Shown here in pieces: positions 30,523 to 40,445 of a stretch of DNA of 64,000 bases. Source of the DNA: Pseudomonas alkylphenolica (GTDB taxonomy: Bacteria > Pseudomonadota > Gammaproteobacteria > Pseudomonadales > Pseudomonadaceae); assembly GCF_004025535.1 (NCBI RefSeq), contig NZ_QJRG01000038.1, forward strand, positions 124,001-188,000, in the 5' to 3' direction. Made by a program: the position numbers and the translations under genes. Numbering within the stretch: position 1 is the stretch's first letter; each line of letters opens with the position of its first letter. The notes below the pieces were generated by a model. That model was not told the DNA's origin. It searched no databases and saw only the letters and a program-made list of their open reading frames with translations.

Positions 30523-32448
30523 TCAAAGGCTGCGGGCAATCCCGTGCTTGCGAAGTTTTCGATACAAGGTATTACGGCTAACCCCCAACTGCGCGGCCAC
30601 GTGGGTCATGTGCCAGCGTTGCTGCTCCAGTACGCTGAGCAAGGCATTGCGTTCGGCGCTATCGAGCAGCGGTGCGGGGTTATCCACAGCCTCGGCGTGC
30701 CGGCCCGGTTGTGGCGCCTGGCGCACCACCAGCGGCAGTTCGCTGAAGCTGATGCGCCCGTCTTCGCATAGCGCCACCAAGGTACGCAACACATTACGCA
30801 ACTGGCGCACGTTCCCCGGCCAGGCGAACTCAAGCAGCGCACGCCGTGCCTCGGGCTCGAGGCTGACGCTTTGCTTGCCCGCCTCTTCGGCGAGGAGGAA
30901 ATCGAGCAGTTGCGATTTGTCGCTGCGCTCGCGCAGGGCCGGTAGTTCGATCTCCAGGCCATTGAGCCGGTAATAAAGGTCTTCGCGAAAGCTGCCGTCT
31001 TCGACCCGTTCCAGCAGGTTACGGTGCGTGGCGCTGATAATGCGCACGTTGACGGCCTGCGGTTCGCCCCCGATGGGCACCACCATGCGGTCTTCCAGCA
31101 CCCGTAGCAGGCGGGTCTGCAGGGCCAGCGGCATGTCGCCGATCTCATCCAGCAACAAGGTGCCGCCATCGGCCTGCTGCAGCTTGCCGCGCATGCCTTC
31201 CTTGCGCGCACCCGTAAAGCTGCCACCGCGATATCCGAACAGCTCGCTTTCGATCAGGCTTTCCGGGATGGAAGCGCAGTTCAAGGCAACAAAGGCCCGA
31301 TCACGGCGCTGGCTGGCCTGATGCACGGCCTTGGCAAACGCCTCTTTGCCGCTGCCGGTTTCGCCATTTATCAATAGCGGAACATCGCGTTCGAACACGC
31401 GTACGGCGCGCCGGAATTCATTCTGCAGCAAAGGGTCGAGCAGGCAGAGGCGCCCGGCTTTCTCGGCCTGGGCGACGGGTGCCTGAATGGGTAGCGCAGG
31501 TTGTACCGGCGTGCGCACCTGCCCACGCAGGCTGGCGAACACCAGGCGGCCATCGCGGGTACGCAGTGGCCAGCTGGTGCTGGCCTGCGCTGTGGCACGG
31601 CTGAACAACTCGTCCAGGGCGCAATCGAAGAAGCTCTCCACCGGTTTGCCCAGCGCGCCCCCGCGAATGGTACCGAGCAGGTTCAAGGCGCTCTGGTTGA
31701 CCGCACTGATTCGCCCGTCGCCGTCAAAGGCCAGCAAGCCTTCACTGAACAGGCCAACCGATTCGGCCTGCAGGTGAAAACGCAGCAGCCACTGGTTCTC
31801 GAAATAGCGCAGGAAATAACAGCTCTCGATCATCTTCGCCGAGAGGTTCACCAAGGCCATGGTATGGAACTGGCTCTGCCGGGAAACATCCGGGCGCACC
31901 GACGACACATCGAGTACCGCCAGCAGTTCGCCATGCGGATCGAACACCGGGCTTGCCGAGCAGGTCAGGCCGGTGTGGCGGCCACGGAAATGTTCGTCCT
32001 GATGGATGGTCAGCGCCTGGCGCTCGACCAGGCACGTGCCGATGCCGTTGGTGCCCTCGCGGGCCTCGCTCCAGTCGGCGCCCAGCCACAGCCCGGCACG
32101 TTCGAAACCACGGCGTTCGGTGGGCGCGGTGACGCAATTGAGGATCACCCCGCGGGCATCGGTCAGCAGCACCGCGTGACCGGCTCCGGAGAGCTGCTGG
32201 TGCAAGCTGTTCATCTCGTTGCCGGCGATCTGCAATACCTGCTGAAGACGCTCGCGGCTCTCCAGCACACGGCCGTGCTCAAGCACGGTGGGCGCCATGC
32301 TTTGCGCCGGGTCGAGGTGGTAATCCTCCAGGCAGCGCAACCATGAACGGGCAATCGACGGGTCGCTGCCCGGCCCATGCACCTGCGCTTTGCCCTGGGT
32401 CACCGTGAGCACTTGCCGGGCGTGCCGGCTGAGGTGGTTGTTCTGCAC
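30523..32448 (-). CDS. AcoR-type sigma-54 dependent activator (GAF-PAS-AAA+-Fis)
   Basis: The 641-residue regulator has an N-terminal GAF-like sensor (about 60-190), a PAS-like segment (about 215-290, GLLAFDGDGRISAVNQSALNLLG), an AAA+ domain and a Fis-type helix-turn-helix (THVAAQLGVSRNTLYRKLRKHG). The Walker A is INGETGSGKEAFAK and Walker B is TLLLDEIGDM. The sigma-54 contact loop reads GGSFTGA in place of the usual GAFTGA. It starts at GTG 32448, divergent from the aldehyde dehydrogenase gene, and probably activates it from the palindrome at 32548-32579. Acetaldehyde or a related metabolite as inducer is an inference. Confidence 0.92.
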   Translation of the reverse strand: MQNNHLSRHARQVLTVTQGKAQVHGPGSDPSIARSWLRCLEDYHLDPAQSMAPTVLEHGRVLESRERLQQVLQIAGNEMNSLHQQLSGAGHAVLLTDARGVILNCVTAPTERRGFERAGLWLGADWSEAREGTNGIGTCLVERQALTIHQDEHFRGRHTGLTCSASPVFDPHGELLAVLDVSSVRPDVSRQSQFHTMALVNLSAKMIESCYFLRYFENQWLLRFHLQAESVGLFSEGLLAFDGDGRISAVNQSALNLLGTIRGGALGKPVESFFDCALDELFSRATAQASTSWPLRTRDGRLVFASLRGQVRTPVQPALPIQAPVAQAEKAGRLCLLDPLLQNEFRRAVRVFERDVPLLINGETGSGKEAFAKAVHQASQRRDRAFVALNCASIPESLIESELFGYRGGSFTGARKEGMRGKLQQADGGTLLLDEIGDMPLALQTRLLRVLEDRMVVPIGGEPQAVNVRIISATHRNLLERVEDGSFREDLYYRLNGLEIELPALRERSDKSQLLDFLLAEEAGKQSVSLEPEARRALLEFAWPGNVRQLRNVLRTLVALCEDGRISFSELPLVVRQAPQPGRHAEAVDNPAPLLDSAERNALLSVLEQQRWHMTHVAAQLGVSRNTLYRKLRKHGIARSL

Positions 32449-32547
32449 TTTTTATTGTTCTCCGCAGACGAGTGGACCCAGCATCCTCCACCCGCCCGCG
32501 CATTGCAATGCCGGCTTGACCGTCGAGTCACAGGCTGTGCCATTAAC

Positions 32548-32579
32548 GGTACAAAGTGTCACCCGCCCTGTACCGACAC
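32548..32579. promoter_or_regulatory. Candidate upstream activator sequence (nested inverted repeats)
   Basis: GGTACA at 32548-32553 pairs with TGTACC at 32569-32574. Overlapping this, GTGTC at 32556-32560 pairs with GACAC at 32575-32579. The element lies about 75-100 bases upstream of the sigma-54 promoter at 32649, in the usual range for an enhancer-binding protein, and in the gap between regulator and target. Confidence 0.55.
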
Positions 32580-32648
32580 TGCCACACACGCAGCCTCCAG
32601 CCTGTGGAAAAATCCCGCAACCCCTTGATTTACCTAGCCCCGGCAACA

Positions 32649-32665
32649 CTGGCCCAAGCCTTGCT
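32649..32665 (+). promoter_or_regulatory. Sigma-54 promoter of the aldehyde dehydrogenase gene
   Basis: CTGGCCCAAGCCTTGCT matches the -24/-12 consensus, with TGGC and TTGC separated by exactly 7 bases. Transcription would begin near 32677, giving a leader of about 38 bases before the ATG at 32715. Confidence 0.8.
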
Positions 32666-32714
32666 CTATGCTGTTAATAACCTCCCAACAAACACAAAAG
32701 CCAGGAGACACACC

Positions 32715-34235
32715 ATGCGTTACGCACATCCCGGTACCGAAGGCGCCAAAGTTTCTTTCAAGAGCCGTTATGGGAACTACATCGGTGGCGAGTTCGTAGC
32801 TCCGGTCAAAGGGCAGTACTTCGAGAACACCTCGCCGGTTAACGGCCAGCTGATTGCCGAGTTCCCGCGTTCCACCGCCGAAGACGTGGAAAAAGCGCTG
32901 GACGCTGCCCATGCCGCCGCAGACGCCTGGGGCACGACCTCGGCGCAGGCGCGCTCGCTGGTCCTGCTGAAAATCGCCGACCGCATCGAGCAGAATCTCG
33001 AACTGCTGGCCATTACCGAAACCTGGGACAACGGCAAAGCCATCCGCGAAACCCTCAACGCCGACATCCCGCTGGCCGCTGACCACTTCCGCTACTTCGC
33101 TGGCTGCCTGCGCGCCCAGGAAGGCGGCGCAGCAGAAATCGACGGCAACACCGTCGCCTATCACCTCCATGAACCCCTCGGCGTGGTCGGCCAGATCATC
33201 CCGTGGAACTTCCCGATCCTGATGGCCGCCTGGAAGCTTGCGCCCGCCCTGGCCGCCGGCAACTGCGTGGTACTCAAGCCGGCCGAGCAAACCCCGCTGG
33301 GCATCAGCGTGCTGCTGGAAGTCATCGGCGACCTGCTGCCACCTGGCGTGCTTAACGTGGTGCAAGGCTATGGTCGCGAAGCCGGCGAAGCCCTGGCCAC
33401 CAGCAAGCGCATCGCCAAAATTGCCTTCACCGGCTCCACCCCGGTGGGCTCGCACATCATGAAATGCGCGGCCGAGAACATCATTCCGTCTACCGTTGAG
33501 CTGGGCGGAAAATCGCCGAACATCTTCTTCGAAGACATCATGCAGGCCGAGCCTGCGTTCATCGAGAAAGCCGCCGAAGGCCTGGTACTGGCCTTCTTCA
33601 ACCAGGGCGAAGTGTGCACCTGCCCGTCGCGCGCCCTGGTGCAGGAGTCCATCTACCCTTCCTTCATGGAAGCGGTGATGAAGAAAATCAAACAGATCAA
33701 ACGCGGTGACCCGCTGGACACCGACACCATGGTCGGCGCCCAGGCGTCCGAGCAACAGTTCGACAAGATCCTCTCCTACCTGGAAATTGCCGAAAAAGAA
33801 GGCGCCGAACTGCTGACCGGCGGCAAGGTGGAAAAACTCGAGGGCAACCTGTCGACCGGGTACTACATCCAGCCGACCCTGCTCAAGGGCACCAACAAGA
33901 TGCGCGTGTTCCAGGAAGAGATCTTTGGCCCGGTAGTGAGCATCACCACCTTCAAGGACGAAGCCGAAGCCCTGGCCATCGCCAACGACACCGAGTTCGG
34001 CCTCGGTGCCGGGGTCTGGACTCGCGATATCAACCGCGCCTACCGCATGGGCCGCGGCATCAAGGCGGGTCGTGTATGGACCAACTGCTACCACCTGTAC
34101 CCGGCGCACGCCGCGTTCGGTGGCTACAAAAAGTCTGGCGTCGGCCGTGAAACCCACAAAATGATGCTCGACCACTACCAGCAGACCAAAAACCTGCTGA
34201 TCAGTTACGACATCAATCCACTGGGCTTCTTCTAA
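32715..34235 (+). CDS. exaC: NAD-dependent aldehyde dehydrogenase (ExaC/AldB type)
   Basis: The 506-residue enzyme oxidises short aldehydes, most likely acetaldehyde to acetate. Active-site features are VELGGKSPN (general-base Glu) and the nucleophile Cys in [12 protein letters not shown]; the NAD-fold segment [22 protein letters not shown] is also present. AGGAG precedes the ATG. Its place next to eat-eutBC points to disposal of the acetaldehyde released from ethanolamine. Regulation by sigma-54 and the divergent activator is strongly suggested by the promoter. Confidence 0.94.
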   Translation: MRYAHPGTEGAKVSFKSRYGNYIGGEFVAPVKGQYFENTSPVNGQLIAEFPRSTAEDVEKALDAAHAAADAWGTTSAQARSLVLLKIADRIEQNLELLAITETWDNGKAIRETLNADIPLAADHFRYFAGCLRAQEGGAAEIDGNTVAYHLHEPLGVVGQIIPWNFPILMAAWKLAPALAAGNCVVLKPAEQTPLGISVLLEVIGDLLPPGVLNVVQGYGREAGEALATSKRIAKIAFTGSTPVGSHIMKCAAENIIPSTVELGGKSPNIFFEDIMQAEPAFIEKAAEGLVLAFFNQGEVCTCPSRALVQESIYPSFMEAVMKKIKQIKRGDPLDTDTMVGAQASEQQFDKILSYLEIAEKEGAELLTGGKVEKLEGNLSTGYYIQPTLLKGTNKMRVFQEEIFGPVVSITTFKDEAEALAIANDTEFGLGAGVWTRDINRAYRMGRGIKAGRVWTNCYHLYPAHAAFGGYKKSGVGRETHKMMLDHYQQTKNLLISYDINPLGFF

Positions 34236-34247
34236 CCCCCATACCGG

Positions 34248-34268
34248 GCGGCCCCACACGGGGCCGCT
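34248..34268 (+). terminator. Stem-loop after the aldehyde dehydrogenase gene
   Basis: GCGGCCCC and GGGGCCGC pair around ACAC, 13 bases past the stop. Only a weak TCT follows, so it may be leaky and allow some read-through into eat-eutBC. Confidence 0.6.
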
Positions 34269-34343
34269 CTGGCTCGCTTCCTGCAAGACCATCACCCGAT
34301 AATCCGGCACCCGCCGGTGACGATAAAAAAACAGGTGAACCCT

Positions 34344-35792
34344 ATGCCAAGCGATCACACCGGCAGCCTGCCGGCAGGCTCTTCTGTTGACTTTGAAAAG
34401 GTCGGCACCGATTACTTCCAACAACGTGAACTGAAAAAGGGCGCAGCCGGCTGGGTATTGCTGGTGGGCCTGGGCGTTGCCTATGTGATTTCCGGCGACT
34501 ATGCCGGCTGGAACTTCGGCCTGGCCCAGGGCGGCTGGGGCGGCATGTTCCTGGCCACATTGCTGATGGCCACCATGTACCTGTGCATGTGTTTTTCCCT
34601 GGCCGAACTGTCATCGATGATCCCTACCGCAGGTGGCGGCTACGGTTTTGCCCGCAGCGCGTTCGGCCCCTGGGGCGGGTTCCTCACCGGTACCGCGATC
34701 CTCATTGAATACGCCATTGCCCCCGCCGCCATCGCCGTGTTCATTGGTGCCTACTGCGAGTCGCTGTTTGGTATCGGCGGCTGGATGATTTACCTGGCGT
34801 TCTACATTGTCTTCATCGGCATCCATATCTTCGGCGTCGGTGAAGCCCTGAAGCTGATGTTCATCATCACCGCTGTGGCCGCGATTGCCCTGGGCGTGTT
34901 CCTGGTGGCGATGGTGCCGCACTTCGACGTCAACAACCTGTTCGACATCGCCAAGACCGACGCCGTGGGCGCCAGCAGCTTCCTGCCGTTCGGCTACGTC
35001 GGCGTTTGGGCGGCGATTCCCTACGCCATTTGGTTCTTCCTCGCCGTAGAAGGCGTGCCGCTGGCCGCCGAAGAAACCAAAAACCCCAAGCGTGACCTGC
35101 CCCGCGGCCTGATCGGCGCCATGCTGGTACTGCTGGCGTTTGCCCTGTTGATCCTGGTGGTCGGCCCTGGTGGCGCCGGTGCCGAAGCCCTGAAAAGCTC
35201 GGGCAACCCGCTGGTCGAAGCGCTGTCCAAAGCCTATGGCGGCTCGACCTGGATGGGCAGCTTCGTCAACCTGGTGGGCCTGGCTGGCCTGATCGCCAGT
35301 TTCTTCTCGATCATCTACGCCTACTCGCGGCAGATCTTCGCCCTCTCGCGTGCCGGCTACCTGCCGCGCAAGCTCTCGGAAACCAACAAGAGCAAAGCCC
35401 CGGTACTGGCGCTGGTGATACCCGGCATCATCGGTTTTGCTCTGTCGCTGACCGGCCAGGGTGACCTGCTGATCCTCGTGGCGGTGTTCGGCGCTACGCT
35501 GTCTTATGTACTGATGATGGCCGCGCACATCACCTTGCGCATCAAACGCCCCAAAATGGAGCGCCCATACCGCACCCCGGGCGGCGTCTTCACTTCTGGC
35601 GTGGCGCTGGTGCTGGCCTGCATCGCTGTCGTCGCAGGCTTCCTGGTCGACCCTCGGGTAGTGATAGGTGCGGCAGTAATCTATGGCGTACTGATTGCCT
35701 ACTTTGCGTTCTACAGCCGCCACCACCTGGTGGCGGGAACGCCGGAAGAAGAGTTTGCCGCGATCCAGAAGGCCGAAGAGGCCCTGCACTGA
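34344..35792 (+). CDS. eat: Ethanolamine permease (APC family)
   Basis: The 482-residue transporter has about 12 membrane helices. It shows the Eat features VDFEKVGTDYFQQRELKKGAAGW, VISGDYAGWNFGLAQGGWGG and WFFLAVEGVPLAAEETKNPKRDLPRG, the last being the APC-family loop. It imports ethanolamine for EutBC. The ATG at 34344 is preceded by CAGGTG. The GTG at 34317 would add nine residues without a ribosome-binding site. Confidence 0.95.
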   Translation: MPSDHTGSLPAGSSVDFEKVGTDYFQQRELKKGAAGWVLLVGLGVAYVISGDYAGWNFGLAQGGWGGMFLATLLMATMYLCMCFSLAELSSMIPTAGGGYGFARSAFGPWGGFLTGTAILIEYAIAPAAIAVFIGAYCESLFGIGGWMIYLAFYIVFIGIHIFGVGEALKLMFIITAVAAIALGVFLVAMVPHFDVNNLFDIAKTDAVGASSFLPFGYVGVWAAIPYAIWFFLAVEGVPLAAEETKNPKRDLPRGLIGAMLVLLAFALLILVVGPGGAGAEALKSSGNPLVEALSKAYGGSTWMGSFVNLVGLAGLIASFFSIIYAYSRQIFALSRAGYLPRKLSETNKSKAPVLALVIPGIIGFALSLTGQGDLLILVAVFGATLSYVLMMAAHITLRIKRPKMERPYRTPGGVFTSGVALVLACIAVVAGFLVDPRVVIGAAVIYGVLIAYFAFYSRHHLVAGTPEEEFAAIQKAEEALH

Positions 35793-35804
35793 TCAACGCC
35801 ATCT

Positions 35805-35829
35805 ACGCCGCAGGCCCGACCTGCGGCGT
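35805..35829 (+). terminator. Perfect 10-bp hairpin between eat and eutB
   Basis: ACGCCGCAGG pairs with CCTGCGGCGT around CCCGA. It ends 4 bases before the GGAG that serves eutB. There is no T run. It could tune expression of eutB relative to eat by attenuation or RNA stability. Confidence 0.5.
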
Positions 35830-35843
35830 TCTGGAGATTCTGT

Positions 35844-37238
35844 ATGGCAAGTTTTGTACACACGGTAGGCCAGCAAACCTACCGTTTCGACAGCCTCAAA
35901 GAGGTCATGGCCAAGGCCAGCCCGGCCCGCTCCGGCGACTTTCTCGCTGGCGTTGCAGCCAGCAATGATGGCGAGCGTGTAGCGGCGCAGATGGCCCTGG
36001 CGGACATCCCGCTCACGCATTTTCTCAGCGAAGCCCTGATTCCTTATGAAGAGGACGAAGTCACCCGCCTGATCATCGACACTCACGATGCCAGCGCCTT
36101 TGCCCCCGTCAGCCACCTGACCGTGGGCGGCTTTCGCGACTGGTTACTCAGCGACCAGGCCGATGAAACCAGCCTGCGCGCCCTGGCGCCGGGCCTGACC
36201 CCGGAAATGGCCGCCGCCGTCTCGAAAATCATGCGCGTACAGGACCTGGTGCTGGTGGCCCAGAAAATCCGCGTAGTCACCCGTTTTCGCGGCACCATGG
36301 GCCTGCGCGGGCGCCTGTCGACCCGCCTGCAGCCCAACCACCCCACCGACGAACCGGCGGGCATTGCCGCCAGCATTCTCGACGGCCTGCTGTACGGCAA
36401 CGGCGACGCCATGATCGGCATCAACCCGGCCACCGACAGCATCTCGTCGATTTGCGCCCTGCTGGAAATGCTCGACGCCATCATCCAGCGCTATGAAATC
36501 CCCACCCAGGCCTGTGTACTGACCCACGTGACCACCTCGATCGAGGCGATCAACCGCGGCGTGCCGCTGGACCTGGTGTTTCAGTCGATTGCCGGCACCG
36601 AGGCGGCCAACGCCAGCTTCGGCGTCAACCTCAACGTGCTCAAGGAAGGTTACGAGGCCGGCCTGAGCCTCAACCGCGGCACCCTCGGCCAGAACCTGAT
36701 GTACTTCGAGACCGGCCAGGGCAGCGCGCTGTCTGCCAACGCCCATCACGGTGTCGACCAACAAACCTGCGAAACCCGCGCCTACGCCGTGGCCCGGCAC
36801 TTCAAACCGTTTCTGGTGAACACCGTGGTCGGCTTCATCGGCCCCGAGTACCTGTACAACGGCAAGCAGATCATTCGTGCCGGCCTTGAAGACCACTTTT
36901 GCGGCAAGCTGCTGGGCGTGCCCATGGGCTGCGACATCTGTTACACCAACCACGCCGAAGCCGACCAGGACGACATGGACACGCTGCTGACCCTGCTGGG
37001 CGTGGCCGGGATCAATTTCATCATGGGCATCCCGGGCTCCGACGACATCATGCTCAACTACCAGACCACCTCGTTCCACGATGCGCTCTACGCCCGCCAG
37101 ACCCTGGGCCTGAAACCGGCGCCGGAATTCGAGGCCTGGCTGGCGCGCACCGGCATCTTCACCCAGGCCGATGGCCGCATACGCTTCGGCGACAACCTGC
37201 CGCCGGCGTTCCGCCAGGCCCTGGCACAACTGGGATAA
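35844..37238 (+). CDS. eutB: Ethanolamine ammonia-lyase large subunit
   Basis: EutB carries the adenosylcobalamin active site that converts ethanolamine to acetaldehyde and ammonia. The 464-residue protein shows [43 protein letters not shown] and the C-terminal [20 protein letters not shown], all family signatures. GGAG lies 7 bases before the ATG. No cobalamin riboswitch was seen upstream and no microcompartment genes are present, as in other Pseudomonas. Confidence 0.97.
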   Translation: MASFVHTVGQQTYRFDSLKEVMAKASPARSGDFLAGVAASNDGERVAAQMALADIPLTHFLSEALIPYEEDEVTRLIIDTHDASAFAPVSHLTVGGFRDWLLSDQADETSLRALAPGLTPEMAAAVSKIMRVQDLVLVAQKIRVVTRFRGTMGLRGRLSTRLQPNHPTDEPAGIAASILDGLLYGNGDAMIGINPATDSISSICALLEMLDAIIQRYEIPTQACVLTHVTTSIEAINRGVPLDLVFQSIAGTEAANASFGVNLNVLKEGYEAGLSLNRGTLGQNLMYFETGQGSALSANAHHGVDQQTCETRAYAVARHFKPFLVNTVVGFIGPEYLYNGKQIIRAGLEDHFCGKLLGVPMGCDICYTNHAEADQDDMDTLLTLLGVAGINFIMGIPGSDDIMLNYQTTSFHDALYARQTLGLKPAPEFEAWLARTGIFTQADGRIRFGDNLPPAFRQALAQLG

Positions 37239-37249
37239 GCGAGGCGACC

Positions 37250-38074
37250 ATGGCCAACACCCCGCAACATGACAACAGCACCAACCCCTGGCTGGAACTG
37301 CGCCGCCTGACCCCGGCACGCATTGCCCTGGGCCGCACCGGCACCAGCCTGCCGACCAGTGCCCAGCTCGATTTCCAGTACGCCCATGCCCAGGCCCGCG
37401 ATGCCGTGCACCTGGCGTTCGACCACCGAGGGCTGCAGGCTCAACTGAGCGAGCGCCAACGCGCCAGCCTGCTGCTGCACAGCGCCGCCCCTGACCGCGA
37501 CAGCTACCTGCAACGCCCTGACCTGGGCCGACGCCTGCACCCGGAGTCGGCCCGGCAACTGCGTGAGCATGCCCAGGCCAACCCCGGCGGCGTCGACCTT
37601 GCCATAGTCGTCGCAGACGGCCTTTCGGCGCTGGCCGTACACCGCCATACCCTGCCGTTTCTGAGCCGTTTTGAAGAACAGTCGGCCGCCGATGGTTGGT
37701 CGACCTCACCGGTAATCCTGGTGGAGCAAGGCCGAGTAGCAGTAGCGGATGAAGTGGGCGAATTGCTCGGGGCAAAAATGACCGTGATCCTGATCGGTGA
37801 GCGCCCGGGCCTGAGCTCCCCCGACAGCCTTGGCCTGTACTTCACCTTTAACCCCAAGGTCGGCCTGACCGACGCTTACCGCAACTGCATTTCCAACGTG
37901 CGCCTGGAGGGGCTCAGCTACGGCATGGCCGCCCATCGCCTGTTGTATTTGATGCGCGAGGCCTGTCGTCGGCAGCTGTCCGGGGTCAACCTCAAGGATG
38001 AGGCGCAAGTGCATACGCTGGAGGCGGATCCCCATACTCCGAACAAGGGCAACTTCCTGTTGAGCAAACCCTGA
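37250..38074 (+). CDS. eutC: Ethanolamine ammonia-lyase small subunit
   Basis: The 274-residue EutC pairs with EutB and contributes to the cobalamin pocket. Family features are [37 protein letters not shown] and [19 protein letters not shown]. The ATG at 37250 begins MANTPQHDN. It lies 11 bases after eutB and is followed by a terminator. Confidence 0.97.
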   Translation: MANTPQHDNSTNPWLELRRLTPARIALGRTGTSLPTSAQLDFQYAHAQARDAVHLAFDHRGLQAQLSERQRASLLLHSAAPDRDSYLQRPDLGRRLHPESARQLREHAQANPGGVDLAIVVADGLSALAVHRHTLPFLSRFEEQSAADGWSTSPVILVEQGRVAVADEVGELLGAKMTVILIGERPGLSSPDSLGLYFTFNPKVGLTDAYRNCISNVRLEGLSYGMAAHRLLYLMREACRRQLSGVNLKDEAQVHTLEADPHTPNKGNFLLSKP

Positions 38075-38075
38075 G

Positions 38076-38104
38076 GCGCAATCGTTTGTAGATTGCGCTT
38101 TCTA
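38076..38104 (+). terminator. eutC terminator
   Basis: GCGCAATC pairs with GATTGCGC around a 7-base loop, followed by TTTCTAATTCT. It begins directly after the eutC stop. Confidence 0.85.
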
Positions 38105-38177
38105 ATTCTCTTGAGGCAGCATCTGCCAAGGCGGCTGGCGATTTGCCGCACATTCCCATGGACCCTGAGGCCTGCTT

Positions 38178-38636
38178 ATGCGGATCATCAAAGCCACCCT
38201 GGAACATCTGGACCTGCTTGCCCCGTTGTTTGTCAGGTATCGCGAATTTTATGGCCAGCTGCCATTTCCTGACTCTTCCCGCGCGTTTCTGGAGAAACGC
38301 CTCAAGCATGATGAGTCTGTCATTTACCTCGCCCTGGCGGACGATGACGACAACAAACTGATGGGCTTCTGCCAGCTCTACCCGAGCTTCTCGTCGTTGT
38401 CGCTCAAGCGTGTATGGATCCTCAATGACATTTTTGTCGCCGAAGACTCCCGCCGCATGCTGGTCGCCGATCACCTGATGCGCGAAGCCAAGAAAATGGC
38501 CAAGGAAACCAACGCCGTGCGCATGCGGGTTTCCACCAGCAGCAACAATGAAGTGGCGATGAAGACCTACGAGTCCATCGGTTTTCACGAAGACACCGAG
38601 TTCAAAAGCTACATCCTGCCGATCAATTCCGACTGA
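38178..38636 (+). CDS. GNAT-family N-acetyltransferase
   Basis: This 152-residue protein has the acetyl-CoA fold: MGFCQLYPSFSSLSLKRVWILNDIFVAEDSRRMLVADHLMREAKKMA covers strands 4-5 and the pyrophosphate-binding loop (a variant RRMLVA). VRMRVSTSSNNEVAMKTYESIGF gives the C-terminal motif. The substrate is unknown. The start codon follows a weak GAGG. Confidence 0.88.
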   Translation: MRIIKATLEHLDLLAPLFVRYREFYGQLPFPDSSRAFLEKRLKHDESVIYLALADDDDNKLMGFCQLYPSFSSLSLKRVWILNDIFVAEDSRRMLVADHLMREAKKMAKETNAVRMRVSTSSNNEVAMKTYESIGFHEDTEFKSYILPINSD

Positions 38637-38648
38637 TCTCGGCAATTC

Positions 38649-38691
38649 CTGTGGGAGCTGGCGCAGCCTGCAATGGGCCGCCCAGCGGCCC
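38649..38691. repeat. Degenerate REP-like sequence with a GC hairpin
   Basis: CTGTGGGAGCTGGC begins like the local REP consensus. It is followed by GGGCCGC-CCA-GCGGCCC (38675-38691), a 7-bp stem with a 3-base loop. It lies between the GNAT gene and the DedA promoter and may double as a terminator. Confidence 0.6.
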
Positions 38692-38759
38692 CAATAACCC
38701 GAACCCCGCCCCGGAAATCCGCCGCTACAAACTGCGCAGGCACTTTCTTATCGCCTCCG

Positions 38760-38765
38760 TATAAT
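38760..38765 (+). promoter_or_regulatory. TATAAT -10 box upstream of the DedA gene
   Basis: A perfect TATAAT lies 114 bases before the DedA start. The -35 region 17 bases upstream (CAGGCA) is weak. A second AT-rich CATAATG follows at about 38776. Confidence 0.4.
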
Positions 38766-38878
38766 ACGCCCCCTCATAATGTGTGAAACTTTACCCATCG
38801 CATGGGTAGCCGTTGATCGCGCCCGCATAGCCAGACATCGCACACCCCCGCGCGGGGCAAAGACAACAGGTGCTGTAC

Positions 38879-39529
38879 ATGGACTTCAACCCGCTGGATC
38901 TGATTCTGCATCTCGACACTTACCTGGACCTGCTGGTCAACAACTATGGCCCGTGGATCTACGCGATCCTGTTCCTGGTGATCTTCTGCGAGACCGGTCT
39001 GGTGGTCATGCCGTTCCTGCCGGGTGACTCCCTGCTGTTCATCGCCGGCGCCGTGGCTGCAGGCGGTGGCATGGACCCGGTGCTGCTTGGCGGCCTGCTG
39101 ATGGCGGCGGCCATTCTTGGCGACAGTACCAACTACGTCATCGGCCGAACCGCGGGTGAAAAACTGTTCAGTAACCCCAACTCGAAAATCTTCCGCCGCG
39201 ACTACCTGCAGCAAACCCACGACTTCTACGAGCGCCATGGCGGCAAAACCGTAACCCTGGCGCGCTTCCTGCCGATCCTGCGGACCTTTGCGCCCTTCGT
39301 CGCCGGCATCGCCAAGATGCACTACCCGCGTTTTCTCGGCTTCAGCGTTGCCGGCACCGTGCTGTGGGTAGGCGGCCTGGTCACCTTGGGCTACTTCTTC
39401 GGCAACGTGCCATTCATCAAGCAGAACCTGTCGATAATGATCGTGGCGATCATCCTGCTGTCGCTGCTGCCGATGATCATTGGCCTGGTGCGCGGCCGTC
39501 TGAGCCGTAAAACCGCCAAAGTCCACTAA
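38879..39529 (+). CDS. DedA family membrane protein
   Basis: The 216-residue protein carries the VTT/DedA domain: FCETGLVVMPFLPGDSLLFIAGAVAA, the acidic LGDSTNYVIGRTAGEKLF, and RFLPILRTFAPFVAGIAKMHYPRF with its conserved Arg. Family members act in membrane-lipid flipping and proton-coupled stress tolerance. The ATG at 38879 begins MDFNPLDLIL. It is the second DedA domain in the window; the other is fused to PAP2 at 21990. It lies 9 bases before mtfA. Confidence 0.93.
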   Translation: MDFNPLDLILHLDTYLDLLVNNYGPWIYAILFLVIFCETGLVVMPFLPGDSLLFIAGAVAAGGGMDPVLLGGLLMAAAILGDSTNYVIGRTAGEKLFSNPNSKIFRRDYLQQTHDFYERHGGKTVTLARFLPILRTFAPFVAGIAKMHYPRFLGFSVAGTVLWVGGLVTLGYFFGNVPFIKQNLSIMIVAIILLSLLPMIIGLVRGRLSRKTAKVH

Positions 39530-39538
39530 GCCCTGGCC

Positions 39539-40354
39539 ATGTGGTCACTCAGCGCCTGGCGCCGTCGCCGCACCCTGGCCCGCCACCCTGTCGACCCGCA
39601 GCGCTGGCAGCGGGTTCGCGCGCGTCTGCCGATGCTCGACGGCATAAGCGCCGAAGAAGACCGCTGGCTACGCGAAGCCTGCGTACTGTTTCTCGCCGAC
39701 AAGCACCTGAGCCCGCTGCCCGGGCTTGAGCTGGACGGCGAACAGCGGCTGTTTCTGGCGGCCCAGGCACAACTGCCCTTGCTGCACCTGGGTGCGCTGA
39801 ACTGGTACCAGGGGTTTCACGAGATCATCCTTTACCCCGACGACTTCCTCAGCCCCCAGCGCCATCGCGACGCCAGCGGCGTGGAACACGAATGGGACGG
39901 TGAACACAGCGGCGAAGCCTGGCTACAGGGCCCGGTAATTCTGGCCTGGCCGGGTGTGCTGGCGAGTGGCGGCTGGGAAGGTTACAACCTGGTCATCCAC
40001 GAGCTGGCGCACAAGCTCGACATGCTCAACGGCGATGCCAATGGCTTGCCGCCACTGCACAACGACATGCGCGTCAACGACTGGGCGCAGGCCATGCAGG
40101 AGGCCTACGACGACCTCAACCGCCAGCTTGACCGCAACCCGGACGCCGAAACGGCCATCGACCCTTACGCGGCGGAAAACCCGGCAGAATTTTTTGCCGT
40201 CACCAGCGAATACTTCTTCAGCGCCCCCGACCTGCTCAACGAAGCCTACCCCGCGGTGTACCAGCAATTGCGCGGTTTTTACCGCCAGGACCCGCTCGCG
40301 CGCCTGCAGCAGTTGCAGCACAACCACCCCCGTTACCAGCAGCCACACGACTGA
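39539..40354 (+). CDS. mtfA: MtfA zinc peptidase (M90)
   Basis: The 271-residue protein has the zinc motif HELAH in LVIHELAHKLDMLNGDANGLPPL and the third-ligand region AENPAEFFAVTSEYFF. In E. coli MtfA inactivates the Mlc glucose repressor and has aminopeptidase activity; the Pseudomonas target is unknown. It is probably co-transcribed with the DedA gene. Confidence 0.92.
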   Translation: MWSLSAWRRRRTLARHPVDPQRWQRVRARLPMLDGISAEEDRWLREACVLFLADKHLSPLPGLELDGEQRLFLAAQAQLPLLHLGALNWYQGFHEIILYPDDFLSPQRHRDASGVEHEWDGEHSGEAWLQGPVILAWPGVLASGGWEGYNLVIHELAHKLDMLNGDANGLPPLHNDMRVNDWAQAMQEAYDDLNRQLDRNPDAETAIDPYAAENPAEFFAVTSEYFFSAPDLLNEAYPAVYQQLRGFYRQDPLARLQQLQHNHPRYQQPHD

Positions 40355-40378
40355 CGCTGCCGGACATCAGGGCGGACG

Positions 40379-40407
40379 TGGCAAGCCCTGCGGAATGTGC
40401 CTATAAT
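40379..40407 (+). promoter_or_regulatory. ppa promoter
   Basis: A perfect TATAAT at 40402-40407 lies 17 bases after TGGCAA (40379-40384), a weak -35. The ppa start is 39 bases downstream. It lies 25 bases past the mtfA stop. Confidence 0.65.
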
Positions 40408-40445
40408 CGCGACCAATTTTTGGCCAAACATGGGGGCACTGCCCA

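Noticed and set aside
35793..35843. Cobalamin riboswitch upstream of eutB
   Set aside because: The gap is only 51 bases and contains a simple hairpin; there is no B12-box.
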